A DNA stretch of 64,000 bases from an uncultured Alphaproteobacteria bacterium. GTDB lineage: Bacteria; Pseudomonadota; Alphaproteobacteria; UBA8366; JADFVY01. The stretch spans positions 17,851 to 81,850 of the forward strand of contig CAMYKU010000006.1 of NCBI GenBank assembly GCA_947259105.1, in the 5' to 3' direction. This document shows, piece by piece, positions 25,191 through 33,336 of this stretch. Numbering within the stretch: position 1 is the stretch's first letter; the number at the start of each line of letters is the position of its first letter. The translations under genes and the position numbers were made by a program. The notes below the pieces were generated by a model that saw only the letters and a list, made by a program, of their open reading frames with translations, was not told where the DNA came from and ran no database searches.

Positions 25191-25606
25191 CGCAGAGTGC
25201 CGAAGCGCATCCGCCCGCCGGGGCCCGCCGCTGGCAATTTCCGCCGTTCCGGCCCGCCGGCAAAAAACCGCATGAAACGCCCCCTGTCCGCATCGCCCGC
25301 CACCCGCCGTCGCCGCCAATCCGGAGTCTACCGGTTGTGGCGAACATCTCCAAATCCCGGCGCCCCCGGGCCGCTCCGGCTTGGCCGCACGCGCCCGATG
25401 TGGAGGAACAACCCCATGCACCGTGGTTTTCTGCGGGTTTCAGAGCGGGGTTCGGGGGTGGCTTGCGGTAATATGATACCGGTTGCGGCGACGCCGGAAT
25501 GCGCCCCGGCGCCCCCCCCCCCCACAACCAACCGCAAGAATCGGAATGCGCGCCGTTGCGCCGGGTGCTATCCCGGTCACCCTGTCAACCCGAACGGGAG
25601 CGCATA
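25191..25606. other. 416-bp gap with repeat C copy 2
   Basis: No gene. It holds repeat C on the minus strand (25405-25441) and a ten-base run of C near 25510-25520 that could be slippage-prone. The promoter of the EamA transporter should lie here. Confidence 0.45.
25405..25441 (-). repeat. Repeat C copy 2
   Basis: On the plus strand GGAACAACCCCATGC (25405-25419), 8 bp, TTTCTGCGGGTTTC (25428-25441): the inverse of the element at 13047-13083 with identical block spacing. Confidence 0.7.
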
Positions 25607-26539
25607 ATGGCCGACGGCGGCATAAGGCTGAACATGGGCGTGCGGGACTGGGCGCTGCTCATCGTCCTCTCGCTGCTGTGGGGCGGGTCGTTCTTCTTCG
25701 TCGAGGTCGCGCTGACCGCGCTGCCGCCGTTCACCCTGGTGCTGCTGCGCGTCGGGCTTGCCGCCGCCGCGCTGCACGTCTTCCTTCGCTTCAGCGGGCT
25801 CGGCATGCCTTCCGGCTGGCGCGTGTGGGCCGCGTTCTTCGGCATGGGGCTGCTCAACAACGCGATCCCTTTCACCCTGCTGGTCTGGGGCCAGACGCAG
25901 ATCACCAGCGGCCTCGCGTCGATCCTGAACGCGACGGCGCCGCTGTTCACGGTCATCGTGGCGCACGCGGCAACCCGCGACGAGCGGCTGACCGGCGGCC
26001 GCCTGGCGGGCGTCGTCATCGGCTTCGCCGGCGTCGCGCTGATGATCGGGCCCGACGCGCTGGCCGGGCTCGGCGACGATCTGCTGGCGCAGATCGCGTG
26101 CCTTGCCGCCGCGCTGTCCTATGCCTTCGCCGGCGTGTTCGGGCGGCGCTTCGCGCGGATGGGCGTCAAGCCGGTGCAGACGGCGGCGGGCCAGGTCACC
26201 GCCTCGTCGCTCCTGCTGCTGCCGCTGGTGCTGCTCGTGGACCGGCCATGGTCGCTGCCGATGCCGGGGCCCGGGGCCTGGGCCGCCATCGTCGCGCTGG
26301 CGCTGCTGTCGACGGCGCTCGCCTACATCCTGTATTTCCGGATCCTGTCGACTTCGGGTGCGACCAACCTGCTGCTCGTCACGCTGTTGATCCCGCCGAC
26401 CGCGATCCTGCTGGGCGTCACCATCCTCGGCGAGCGCCTGGAGGCCATCCACGTCGCCGGCATGGCCCTGATCGCGCTGGGCCTAGCCGCCATCGACGGC
26501 CGCCCGGCGCGCGCGGCGCGCGCACTTTTCAGTCCATGA
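25607..26539 (+). CDS. EamA family (DMT) transporter
   Basis: A 310-residue drug/metabolite-transporter superfamily protein with ten predicted helices in two EamA repeats. The first repeat has LLWGGSFFFVEVAL and the second IACLAAALSYAFAGVFGRR. ATG at 25607 has a GGGAG site and begins the protein just before the first helix; upstream frame sequence is Pro/Arg-rich noise. Substrate unknown, usually amino acids or metabolites exported. Confidence 0.9.
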   Translation: MADGGIRLNMGVRDWALLIVLSLLWGGSFFFVEVALTALPPFTLVLLRVGLAAAALHVFLRFSGLGMPSGWRVWAAFFGMGLLNNAIPFTLLVWGQTQITSGLASILNATAPLFTVIVAHAATRDERLTGGRLAGVVIGFAGVALMIGPDALAGLGDDLLAQIACLAAALSYAFAGVFGRRFARMGVKPVQTAAGQVTASSLLLLPLVLLVDRPWSLPMPGPGAWAAIVALALLSTALAYILYFRILSTSGATNLLLVTLLIPPTAILLGVTILGERLEAIHVAGMALIALGLAAIDGRPARAARALFSP

Positions 26540-26841
26540 TCCACTTGCGTGGAGTCGGCGCCGGCCCGCGCCAGAGTGTCTCAACTCTGCTTTGTTTGGA
26601 TTCGCGCTTGCCATGGCGGCGCGACCTCATACTTCGAGACGCGGCTTCGCCGCTCCTCAGCATGAGGCTCCAGCATTCAAGCCCTCACGCCAAGGAGGGC
26701 TATAGGCCCATCTCGAAAGGTGGGAATACTCAAGATTTTCCTCATGCTGAGGAGGCTGCGAGAGCAGCCGTCTCGAAGTGCGAGGAAAATCTCCCCCGTT
26801 TCGCGGAGGTCCCCTCTATGGGGAAGGGCTCTGATCCGGCC
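26540..26841. other. Gap with family A repeat
   Basis: 302 bp almost filled by a family A palindrome and an extra half-unit; no gene. Confidence 0.5.
26624..26786. repeat. Dispersed palindromic repeat, family A copy 3 plus half-unit
   Basis: The 103-bp unit (26624-26726) begins like the other two copies and shares with copy 2 the flank GGATTCGCGCTTGC. A partial second unit (26740-26786) repeats CCTCATGCTGAGGAGG ... CGTCTCGAAG. The right arm of the first unit has decayed more than in the other copies. Confidence 0.8.
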
Positions 26842-27606
26842 CTAATCGGCGGGCCCGTCCGGCGCCTCGCGGCGGCTGGCCCTGTGCGAGGCGGGGATGC
26901 CGCCGGGCAGCACGACGAACCTGCGGCGCTCGACCGCCTTGCCCGGGGCGGCGGCGTAGATTTGCTTGGTCGCCTCGACCAGCAGCACCCCGGCGAAAGT
27001 CTGGAACAGTTTGCTGCCGATGCGCTCGATCGCCGGCGCCGACTTCAGGAACAGCCGGCGGCGCAGCGGCGGGATATAGAGCGCCCGCGCGGTATCCCCC
27101 GGCGTGAACATGCAATCCCGCAGCAGTCGCCGGATCTGGCCGTTGGTGTAAGGGTAGCCGTGGCCGAACGGGGTGCGCTCGCTGCGCGCCCAGATGCCGG
27201 TCCGGTTCGGCACCACCAGCAGCAGCTTGCCGTTGCCCTTGAGCACCCGCCAGGACTCGCGCATCATCTCGCGCAGCTCCTCGCTCGCCTCCACCGCGTG
27301 CACCAGCAACAGGCGGTCGACCGACAGATCGGCGAAGGGCAGCGCCGCCTCGTAGGCCAGCGCCACCTGGCCCGGCTCGTTCGGCGGCCACGGGATCACG
27401 CCCTGCTGCGCCGGCGCGATCGCCATCACGCATGCGGCCTCGGACTCGAACTGCCATAGATAGGGCGTCGCGTGGCCGAGCCCCAGCACGCTCATGCCGT
27501 GCACATCCGGCCACACGGCGCGGATGCGCCGGCGGATCATGCGCCGCGCCACCTGCCCCAGCGGCGAGCGGTAGAATTCGTCGAGATCGATGACGTCGTT
27601 CCACAT
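26842..27606 (-). CDS. Class I SAM-dependent methyltransferase
   Basis: A 254-residue protein with a SAM-binding fold. The motif I position reads MSVLGLGHATPYL, motif II-like VDRLLLVHAVE, then GNGKLLLVVPNRTGIWAR. Similar methyltransferases stand near gloB in other alphaproteobacteria, but no gloB is present here. ATG at 27606 starts at MWNDVIDLDEFYRSPLGQ, typical of the family; the long upstream frame is not conserved-looking. Substrate unknown. Confidence 0.82.
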   Translation of the reverse strand: MWNDVIDLDEFYRSPLGQVARRMIRRRIRAVWPDVHGMSVLGLGHATPYLWQFESEAACVMAIAPAQQGVIPWPPNEPGQVALAYEAALPFADLSVDRLLLVHAVEASEELREMMRESWRVLKGNGKLLLVVPNRTGIWARSERTPFGHGYPYTNGQIRRLLRDCMFTPGDTARALYIPPLRRRLFLKSAPAIERIGSKLFQTFAGVLLVEATKQIYAAAPGKAVERRRFVVLPGGIPASHRASRREAPDGPAD

Positions 27607-27782
27607 GGGCGCGGAGTTTAGCAGAAAGCCCGGCCGGTTGGGAACAGTCGGTGAACAGCGGCGGGGTTGTCGTGCGGGGGCGGCGGGGTGTAACCTCCGG
27701 GCCGCCGGGCGCTGGCTCAGCCGCCGCGCCTTACCGCGAACCCAAAGTGCAACGGTAAGCGCGACAGGACAGGGAACGGACG

Positions 27783-28391
27783 ATGAAACTTCGCTTTGCG
27801 GCGACCTCGCCTTATGTGCGCAAGGTCGTGATCCTCCTGCATGAAACCGGCCAGTTCGGGGATGTCGAACTCGTTCCGACCAACGTCTGGGATCCGGCGA
27901 CCGACGTCGCCGCCGACAACCCGCTCGGCAAGGTCCCGGCGCTGATCCTCGACGACGGCACGGTGCTGTTCGACTCACCGGTGATCTGCGAGTATCTCGA
28001 TGCCCACCATGACGGCGTGGCGCTGTTCCCCGGGCCCGGTCCGGAACGCTGGGCGGCGCTCAGGCTGCAGGCGCTGGCGGACGGCGGCCTCGACGCCCTG
28101 CTGCTGCGACGCATGGAAGGGCTGCGCGAACCGGCGCAGCAGTCCAGGGACTGGATCGCGCGCCAGGTCGCCGCCGTGGACCGTTGCTTCGATGTTCTGG
28201 AGCGCGAGGCCGCATCGCTGGACGGCAACGTGACCATCGGCACCGTCACCGTCGGCTGCCTGCTCGGCTATCGCGATTTCCGGTTCGACGCGGACGGCTG
28301 GCGCAACGGCAGGCCGAAGCTGGCCGCCTGGTACGAGGCGTTCGCGCAGCGCCCGTCGATGCTGGCGACCATCCCGAAAGATCCGGCCTGA
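27783..28391 (+). CDS. Glutathione S-transferase family protein
   Basis: A 202-residue GST. The N-terminal thioredoxin-like domain carries SPYVRKV (likely catalytic Ser at residue 9), the cis-Pro motif NPLGKVPAL, and the glutathione-binding LFDSPVICEYLD. The C-terminal domain is helical. It is cytoplasmic; substrate unknown. A single gene, convergent on the broken carboxymuconolactone-decarboxylase gene. Confidence 0.92.
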   Translation: MKLRFAATSPYVRKVVILLHETGQFGDVELVPTNVWDPATDVAADNPLGKVPALILDDGTVLFDSPVICEYLDAHHDGVALFPGPGPERWAALRLQALADGGLDALLLRRMEGLREPAQQSRDWIARQVAAVDRCFDVLEREAASLDGNVTIGTVTVGCLLGYRDFRFDADGWRNGRPKLAAWYEAFAQRPSMLATIPKDPA

Positions 28392-28425
28392 GCCGGCCGC
28401 GGCGCAGGGCGTCCCGCATCCAGCT

Positions 28426-28870
28426 TCAGTGATGCACGTCCAGAAGCGGCTGGAAGCCGGAGAACACAGGCTCCAGCTCCACGCCCAGCGCATCGCCGAA
28501 CTTGCTGACCGCGATGTAGATCGCGATGGTGAACACGGCCTCGACGATCTGCGGCTCGGTGAAATGCTAGGGCAATATCCCATCGCACGGAACCGATCCG
28601 GTTCCGTGCGATGGGATGAAATTGCCCGTTGTTTCAAAGGGCGAGCAGCTTTATCCGAACACGTGGAACCGCGAAAAGCGATTCCACGTGTTCGGATGCT
28701 GCTCTGGTGCAGCCGGTCCCAGAGTTCCTTCGGGATCCGGTTGGCGGCCACGCCGATTTGAATCGTCAGGTCCATCAGCGCCTTTTCCGCGTCGGTGAAG
28801 TGCGGGCCTTCGGGCCGGAGAGGACCCCCGCATGCCGCCGACCAGCCGGCCGTCTTCGAAGATGAAGAGA
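28426..28870 (-). pseudogene. Carboxymuconolactone decarboxylase family gene split by a 135-bp repeat element
   Basis: Two pieces of one gene read on the minus strand. The right piece gives HFTDAEKALMDLTIQIGVAA then NRIPKELWDRLHQ. After the repeat element the sequence resumes as HFTEPQIVEAVFTIAIYIAV and ends LEPVFSGFQPLLDVHH at 28426. Removing the 135-bp element plus one copy of the flanking CT joins them in frame as DRLHQHFTEPQ. As it stands the insertion adds 137 bp, a frameshift. The far 5' end is also damaged: a piece reading FEDGRLVGG is out of frame with the rest and the start codon is missing. The gene is therefore dead twice over. Confidence 0.8.
28569..28703. mobile_element. 135-bp double-hairpin element, family B copy 1
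   Basis: Begins AGGGCAATATCCC and ends GTTCGGATGCTGCT. Hairpin 1 (28570-28627): CCCATCGCACGGAACCG pairs with its complement over 17 bp, inside a GGGCAAT/ATTGCCC outer pair. Hairpin 2 (28644-28703): 16-bp arm ATCCGAACACGTGGAA, inside AGCAGC/GCTGCT. Flanked by CT on both sides, consistent with a 2-bp target duplication. It has no coding capacity, so it would have to be moved in trans. It matches the copy at 41105 at 129 of 135 positions. Confidence 0.85.
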
Positions 28871-28973
28871 ATTTAAATAAAATCAGCGGCGATTATTGGG
28901 CTAACCAGCCGTTTTTGGCCCACGGTTTGCTTCTATCTTTCCATCGGCAACTAAAAGAGGGAAGGATCGGCTG

Positions 28974-29573
28974 ATGTCCAGGTTTGTTGTACTATCGTTG
29001 TCACTCGCCATTTCGCTTTTTGCGAATGGGGCGCTTGCAGATTCGCACGAAGAGAAGCTCCGGCAGTTTCTGCCGACCGTGCAGTCTGCACTCATGGAGC
29101 AGGACGTGGTCCGGACCCTGCGGAAATATAACGAGATCCACCGCGAAATGACCCGCGCCGACATCGACGGGCTGGAGGCGATCTGGCAGGCGGAAATGAG
29201 TTCCGCCAACCGGCCGCTGGTCACCGGTGTCGTTCGGAACGTAACCGCCCTGCGCATGAAAAAGGTCATCAGGGAGACCGGGCGTGTCATCATGCGGATC
29301 AACCTGGTTGAGGCCAAGGGCCTCAGCGTCGCCCAGACCGCGGTCTTTCCACGTATCTGGCAGGGGCCGACCGAGAAGATCATGAATGTCGCCACGGTTA
29401 ATTCCAACATGGTGAGCATAGGCGATATCGAATTCGACGATTCCGGCAAGCAACGCCAGTTCGAAGCCACGTTCCCGGTGACCGATCCCGATACCGACGA
29501 GCTGATCGGCGCGGTGATCCTCGTTATCGACGCGGACGCGCTGGAGGAAGCCTATCCGGACCACGCCTTCTGA
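28974..29573 (+). CDS. Secreted protein with Cache-like sensor domain
   Basis: A 199-residue exported protein (Sec signal ending NGALA-DS). The second half, WQGPTEKIMNVATVNSNMV then SIGDIEFDDSG and FPVTDPDTDELIGAVILVID, resembles the last strands of a Cache/PDC ligand-binding domain as found in chemoreceptors. No transmembrane anchor or signalling module follows, so it would be a free periplasmic sensor or a decayed receptor. A GAGGGAAGGA site precedes the ATG. Assignment of the Cache fold is from pattern memory. Confidence 0.6.
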   Translation: MSRFVVLSLSLAISLFANGALADSHEEKLRQFLPTVQSALMEQDVVRTLRKYNEIHREMTRADIDGLEAIWQAEMSSANRPLVTGVVRNVTALRMKKVIRETGRVIMRINLVEAKGLSVAQTAVFPRIWQGPTEKIMNVATVNSNMVSIGDIEFDDSGKQRQFEATFPVTDPDTDELIGAVILVIDADALEEAYPDHAF

Positions 29574-29798
29574 CGACCGGCATCCGCATCGGATACCGGT
29601 TTGCCGGCGGGCGAGCCGCAGGGAACACCAGCCGGCCAGCGTCATCGCCGCAACAAATCCCTTGATGCCAGAAGTGCGCCGCCAGTAATGGCGGCGCACG
29701 CGGCTGTCACGAACCGGGTCGCCTCGCCGGCGCCGAAGGCGGTCGGCCCGGCTTCGACCGACAGCGCGTCGCCCGCCGGTAAACCGCGACCTCCGCCG

Positions 29799-30224
29799 TC
29801 ACGCCATGCCCCGCGCCAGCTCGATGACCCGCCGCGTCTCGCGCCACAGGTCGAGCGCCTCCAGTTCGGCCGGCGCGAACCAGCGCGCCTCCGCCGCATC
29901 GCCACCGCCGCGCGGCGTACCGGCGGTCCAGTCGGCCCGGAAGTCGACCAGCGTGTAGTGATACTGCAGGCCGCCGTCGCCATCGCGGGTCAGGGAATCC
30001 ACGACGTCGACCAGCGGGCCGAGTTCCGCCTCGACACCGGTTTCCTGGCCCAGTTCGCGCAGTGCGCAGCCGCGCACCGTCTCGCCGAGCTTCTGCCGCC
30101 CGCCGGGCAGGCTCCAGGCCCCTTCGCGCGGCGGCTTGCCGCGCCGGATCAGCAGTACGTCCGCGCCCCTGAAACAGACGATGCCGACCCCGACGATCGG
30201 CGCCTCCGGGTAGTCGCGCTTCAT
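29799..30224 (-). CDS. NUDIX hydrolase
   Basis: A 141-residue Nudix protein. The Nudix box reads GGRQKLGETVRGCALREL then GQETGV; compared with the consensus REUXEEXGU one metal-binding Glu is Gln (GQET), the rest is kept. It likely hydrolyses a nucleoside diphosphate derivative, possibly NAD-type or ADP-ribose given WSLPGGRQKLGE, but specificity is not readable. The start at 30224 opens directly with the domain. Single gene. Confidence 0.9.
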   Translation of the reverse strand: MKRDYPEAPIVGVGIVCFRGADVLLIRRGKPPREGAWSLPGGRQKLGETVRGCALRELGQETGVEAELGPLVDVVDSLTRDGDGGLQYHYTLVDFRADWTAGTPRGGGDAAEARWFAPAELEALDLWRETRRVIELARGMA

Positions 30225-30292
30225 GGCCCCCCCGCGCCGTTGTTCGCGGGAGGCAATCTGGCACGCTCGAAAGCGGGCGGCAATATCGCGGT

Positions 30293-30736
30293 TCAGCCGC
30301 CGCTATCGAAGCGCGCCTTGACGCTCTCGAATCCCGCCCAGAGCGCCTGGCGCATCATCGCCGGCATTTCTTCCTCGGCGCCGGGATCCGGATCGAGGCG
30401 CGTATGCCATTCCATGAGAGTCCGGTCGCCATCGGTAATCTCCCGCAACCGCACCGTGGCCTCGTGGTTGGTCATCGGCATCGGCGAATCGTCGGTGATG
30501 GTGTAGCCGTAATAATATTCGTCGTCGGACCGGGCGGTCTGCCGCTCCAGAATTTGCGTACCGTCGGCCAGCGTGCAATGGCGCATCGAGCCAACCTCGT
30601 CGGCCGCCGGTCCTTCCTTCATCACGGTTTTCTCGACGACGGGGTGCCACTCGAAGATATGGGCATAGTCGCCGACGACCTTCCATACCTCACCGATCGG
30701 CGCGGGGATCACGGCACTCAGATAGATTTCGGTCAT
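30293..30736 (-). CDS. SRPBCC family protein
   Basis: A 147-residue START-like (SRPBCC, polyketide-cyclase type) protein with the usual opening SAVIPAPIGEVWKVVGDYAH and a C-terminal helix (MMRQALWAGFESVKARF). Such proteins bind hydrophobic ligands in a deep pocket. It lies 60 bp downstream of a TetR gene on the same strand, with a perfect 8-bp-arm inverted repeat between the two, so it is probably a regulated target of that TetR. Confidence 0.85.
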   Translation of the reverse strand: MTEIYLSAVIPAPIGEVWKVVGDYAHIFEWHPVVEKTVMKEGPAADEVGSMRHCTLADGTQILERQTARSDDEYYYGYTITDDSPMPMTNHEATVRLREITDGDRTLMEWHTRLDPDPGAEEEMPAMMRQALWAGFESVKARFDSGG

Positions 30737-30763
30737 TTCTTTCTCCTGCTGGTTTTGGACATT

Positions 30764-30785
30764 GTTTGGAACAGATATTCCAAAC
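30764..30785. promoter_or_regulatory. TetR operator upstream of SRPBCC gene
   Basis: Perfect inverted repeat GTTTGGAA-CAGATA-TTCCAAAC, 28 bp upstream of the SRPBCC start. A related repeat with the same 6-bp spacing lies upstream of the TetR gene. Confidence 0.7.
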
Positions 30786-30796
30786 TGGGCAAAAAA

Positions 30797-31378
30797 TTAT
30801 TCGATCGCGGCGCCTGCCTGTCTGGCGATCGCGCGCAGCAACGGCTCTTCCGGCCGGCTTCTGGCGAGAACCCGAAGTCCGGTCAGCAGGCCCAGCAACG
30901 CCCGGGAGGCCTCCGTAGCGTCCACTGTCACCGGGATTTCGCCGGTGGCCTGGCCACTGTGGATGATGCGGTGGAAAAACCCCTCCATCCGCGACAGTCC
31001 GCCCGCCACGATCCCGGCGATTTCGGGATCATGGGCGGAGAGCTCGACGGACGTGTTGGCAAGAAAACATCCGTTGTGGGCATCGTCGGCCAAGGCGCTC
31101 GCCACCGCATCGTCGAATACCGCCAGAACCGCCTGGCGCGGTGAATATTGCCGTTCGAGACCGGCGAGATAAGCCTCCAGCATATCCACCGCGTAGAGCC
31201 GCAGCGCCTGAATGAACAGGCTGCGTTTGTCGCCGAAGGTCGCGTACATGCTGGCCCGGTTGACGCCCATGCTGTCGACAAGGTCCTGCATCGACACACC
31301 CTCGTAACCCTTCGCCCAGAAGGCCTCCATGGCCCGTGCAAGGGCGTCATCCACGTTGAACTGCTTGTCCCAGGGCAT
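30797..31378 (-). CDS. TetR/AcrR family transcriptional regulator
   Basis: A 193-residue regulator. The helix-turn-helix (MQDLVDSMGVNRASMYATFG) and the following DKRSLFIQAL are typical of the subgroup that includes QacR/YcdC-like regulators of detoxification genes. ATG at 31378 has GGAGGAG 6-7 bp upstream; a longer start at 31429 would run through the operator. Operators GTTTGGAA-N6-TTCCAAAC and TTTGGAA-N6-TTCCATA flank the gene, so it probably controls itself and the SRPBCC gene. Confidence 0.9.
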   Translation of the reverse strand: MPWDKQFNVDDALARAMEAFWAKGYEGVSMQDLVDSMGVNRASMYATFGDKRSLFIQALRLYAVDMLEAYLAGLERQYSPRQAVLAVFDDAVASALADDAHNGCFLANTSVELSAHDPEIAGIVAGGLSRMEGFFHRIIHSGQATGEIPVTVDATEASRALLGLLTGLRVLARSRPEEPLLRAIARQAGAAIE

Positions 31379-31417
31379 CGTCTCGCTCCTCCAGCCGCAC
31401 AACCAGCATAGCTTATT

Positions 31418-31433
31418 TGGAACACTCATTCCA
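31418..31433. promoter_or_regulatory. TetR operator upstream of its own gene
   Basis: TGGAA-CACTCA-TTCCA; with flanks TTTGGAA / TTCCATA six of seven positions pair. Same core and spacing as the site at 30764-30785, 40 bp upstream of the TetR start. Confidence 0.65.
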
Positions 31434-31610
31434 TACTATTTTCCACCCCGGCGCCGGTACTGCGTGCGGGTGCGTGCGGGCCGACACGACCCGAACGGAT
31501 AATGCGCCAGCATCGCTTTCCGCTCTCGCATGTTTGCGGCGGCGCGCCGGCAGGGTAGATTGATCCGCCCCGCCGGCGCCCCCGCAATGCCACAGAGGAA
31601 ACGACAAGGA

Positions 31611-32621
31611 ATGGACTACCGCAATCTTGGCCAGAGCGGCCTGAAGGTCTCACCCGTCTGCCTGGGCGCGATGATGTTCGGCGGCCAGACCGATTCGAAG
31701 ACCGCCCAGAACATCATTTCCATCGCCCGCGATTCAGGCGTCAACTTCATCGACACGGCGGACTCCTACAACAAGGGCGAGAGCGAGCGGATCGTCGGCA
31801 AACACATTGCCGGGGACCGCGACAAATGGGTGCTGGCGACCAAGGCCGGCAATCCCATGGGCTCCGGCCCCAACGAGCGGGGCATGGGGCGCAAGTGGCT
31901 GCTGCAGGCGATCGACGGCAGCCTGGACCGGCTCGGCACGGATTACGTGGACATCTGGTATCTGCACAAACCCGACGCCGATACGCCGCTGGAGGAGACC
32001 CTGTCGGCGGTGGCCGACGTGCTGGCGACCGGCAAGGCGCGGTACTGGGGCGTGTCGAACATCCGCGCCTGGCGGATCGCCGATGCGGTGCGCATCGCCG
32101 ACGGGCTGGGCATGGCCCGCCCCGCGGTCTGCCAGCCGTACTACAACCTGTTGAACCGCATGCCGGAGGTCGAGGTGCTGCCCGCCTGCGATCACTACGG
32201 CATGGGCGTGGTGCCGTACTCGGTGCTGGCCCGCGGCGTGCTGACGGGCAAGTACAAGGCGGGCGCGGAACCGGAGGCGGGAACCCGCGCCGGCCGCGCC
32301 GACAAACGCATCATGCAGACCGAATTCCGCGAGGAATCCCTGGCGATCGCGGAACGGATCGCCGGGCACGCGAAGGCGCGCGGCATGACCGCGGCGGATT
32401 TCGCGCTGCTGTGGATGCTGAACAACGAGATCGTCACCAGTGCGCTGACCGGCCCGCGCACGGTCGAGCAGTGGGAGGGTTATCTCGGCAGCCTGCGCTG
32501 CGAATTCACGGCCGAGGACGAGGCGCTGGTCGATTCGCTGGTCGCGGCGGGCCACCCTTCGACGCCGGGGTATTCGGACCCGCAATATCCGCTGACCGGG
32601 CGGCGGCCACGGACGGGGTAG
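31611..32621 (+). CDS. Aldo/keto reductase
   Basis: A 336-residue NADPH-dependent oxidoreductase (TIM barrel). The catalytic tetrad is visible: Asp and Tyr in NFIDTADSYNKG, Lys in VLATKAGNP, His in IWYLHKPDAD. It ends with a typical nucleotide-binding segment (LTGPRTVEQWEGYL). ATG at 31611 begins the domain (MDYRNLGQSGLKVSPVCLG). Substrate unknown. It is divergent from the TetR gene, whose operator lies in the shared upstream region. Confidence 0.93.
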   Translation: MDYRNLGQSGLKVSPVCLGAMMFGGQTDSKTAQNIISIARDSGVNFIDTADSYNKGESERIVGKHIAGDRDKWVLATKAGNPMGSGPNERGMGRKWLLQAIDGSLDRLGTDYVDIWYLHKPDADTPLEETLSAVADVLATGKARYWGVSNIRAWRIADAVRIADGLGMARPAVCQPYYNLLNRMPEVEVLPACDHYGMGVVPYSVLARGVLTGKYKAGAEPEAGTRAGRADKRIMQTEFREESLAIAERIAGHAKARGMTAADFALLWMLNNEIVTSALTGPRTVEQWEGYLGSLRCEFTAEDEALVDSLVAAGHPSTPGYSDPQYPLTGRRPRTG

Positions 32622-32636
32622 TCGCCTGTTCCCCCT

Positions 32637-33245
32637 CTACGCCGGTTTCCGCGCGACGATCAGCTTGATGATATCCTGATACAGGTGGCGTTCCTCTATG
32701 ATTTCCAGGCCGGCCTGCGGCACGTATTGTTCCGTATGCCGCTCGAAAGTGGCGCCGTAGACGAGGCGGACCCAGGGGGCCCAGAGCCGCATGACGAAGC
32801 GCTTCCGGGGATTCTTTGAATATTCGTATTCGAGCATGCGGATCTCGCCGCCGGGCTTGACGATCCGCGCCAGTTCCTTGAGCGCCGGAAGCTGCAGCGA
32901 ATCGTCCAGCACGCAGAACAGGAAGGTCGCGACCGCCGCGTCGAAATGGCTGTCGGGAAGCCCGCTGTCACAGACATCGCGTTCCAGAAGTTCCACGTCG
33001 ATGGCCAGCCGGTCGCGTCGCGCGCCGGCCCGGGCCAGCATGGCGGGGCTGAGGTCGATACCGGTGACACGGACGTCCGGCGGGTAATACGGCATGTTGC
33101 GGCCGGTGCCGACACCGGCGTCCAGGGCCCGGCCCGACAGCCCGGCGAACATCTGCGGCCGGATCGGCGCATAGCGGCGACTCTCGAACGGCAGGTCGAG
33201 CAGATCGTAGAAGCGGGCGGTCGAGCGGTAAATCCTGTGCGCCAT
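32637..33245 (-). CDS. Class I SAM-dependent methyltransferase
   Basis: A 202-residue methyltransferase with motif I ALDAGVGTGRNMPYYP, motif II VTGIDLSPAMLARA and FDAAVATFLFCVLDDS. The family resembles UbiE/phosphatidylethanolamine-type small methyltransferases. The GTG at 33269 is an alternative start; ATG at 33245 (MAHRIYRST) fits the family better. It is convergent with the aldo/keto reductase, 15 bp apart. Confidence 0.88.
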   Translation of the reverse strand: MAHRIYRSTARFYDLLDLPFESRRYAPIRPQMFAGLSGRALDAGVGTGRNMPYYPPDVRVTGIDLSPAMLARAGARRDRLAIDVELLERDVCDSGLPDSHFDAAVATFLFCVLDDSLQLPALKELARIVKPGGEIRMLEYEYSKNPRKRFVMRLWAPWVRLVYGATFERHTEQYVPQAGLEIIEERHLYQDIIKLIVARKPA

Positions 33246-33336
33246 GATCCGGCCATGATAGCGCCGCACGCCGGGAAAGGCCCGCGACGCATGCGCATGG
33301 GCGCGCGCCGCATTTTGGTGGCGGTATGTTGTCGGT

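Noticed and set aside
29642..29798. Hydrophobic frame after the NUDIX gene on the minus strand (ending ASRDLLRR)
   Set aside because: It could be a small membrane protein, but start and ribosome site are missing and it runs in a different frame through the NUDIX gene.
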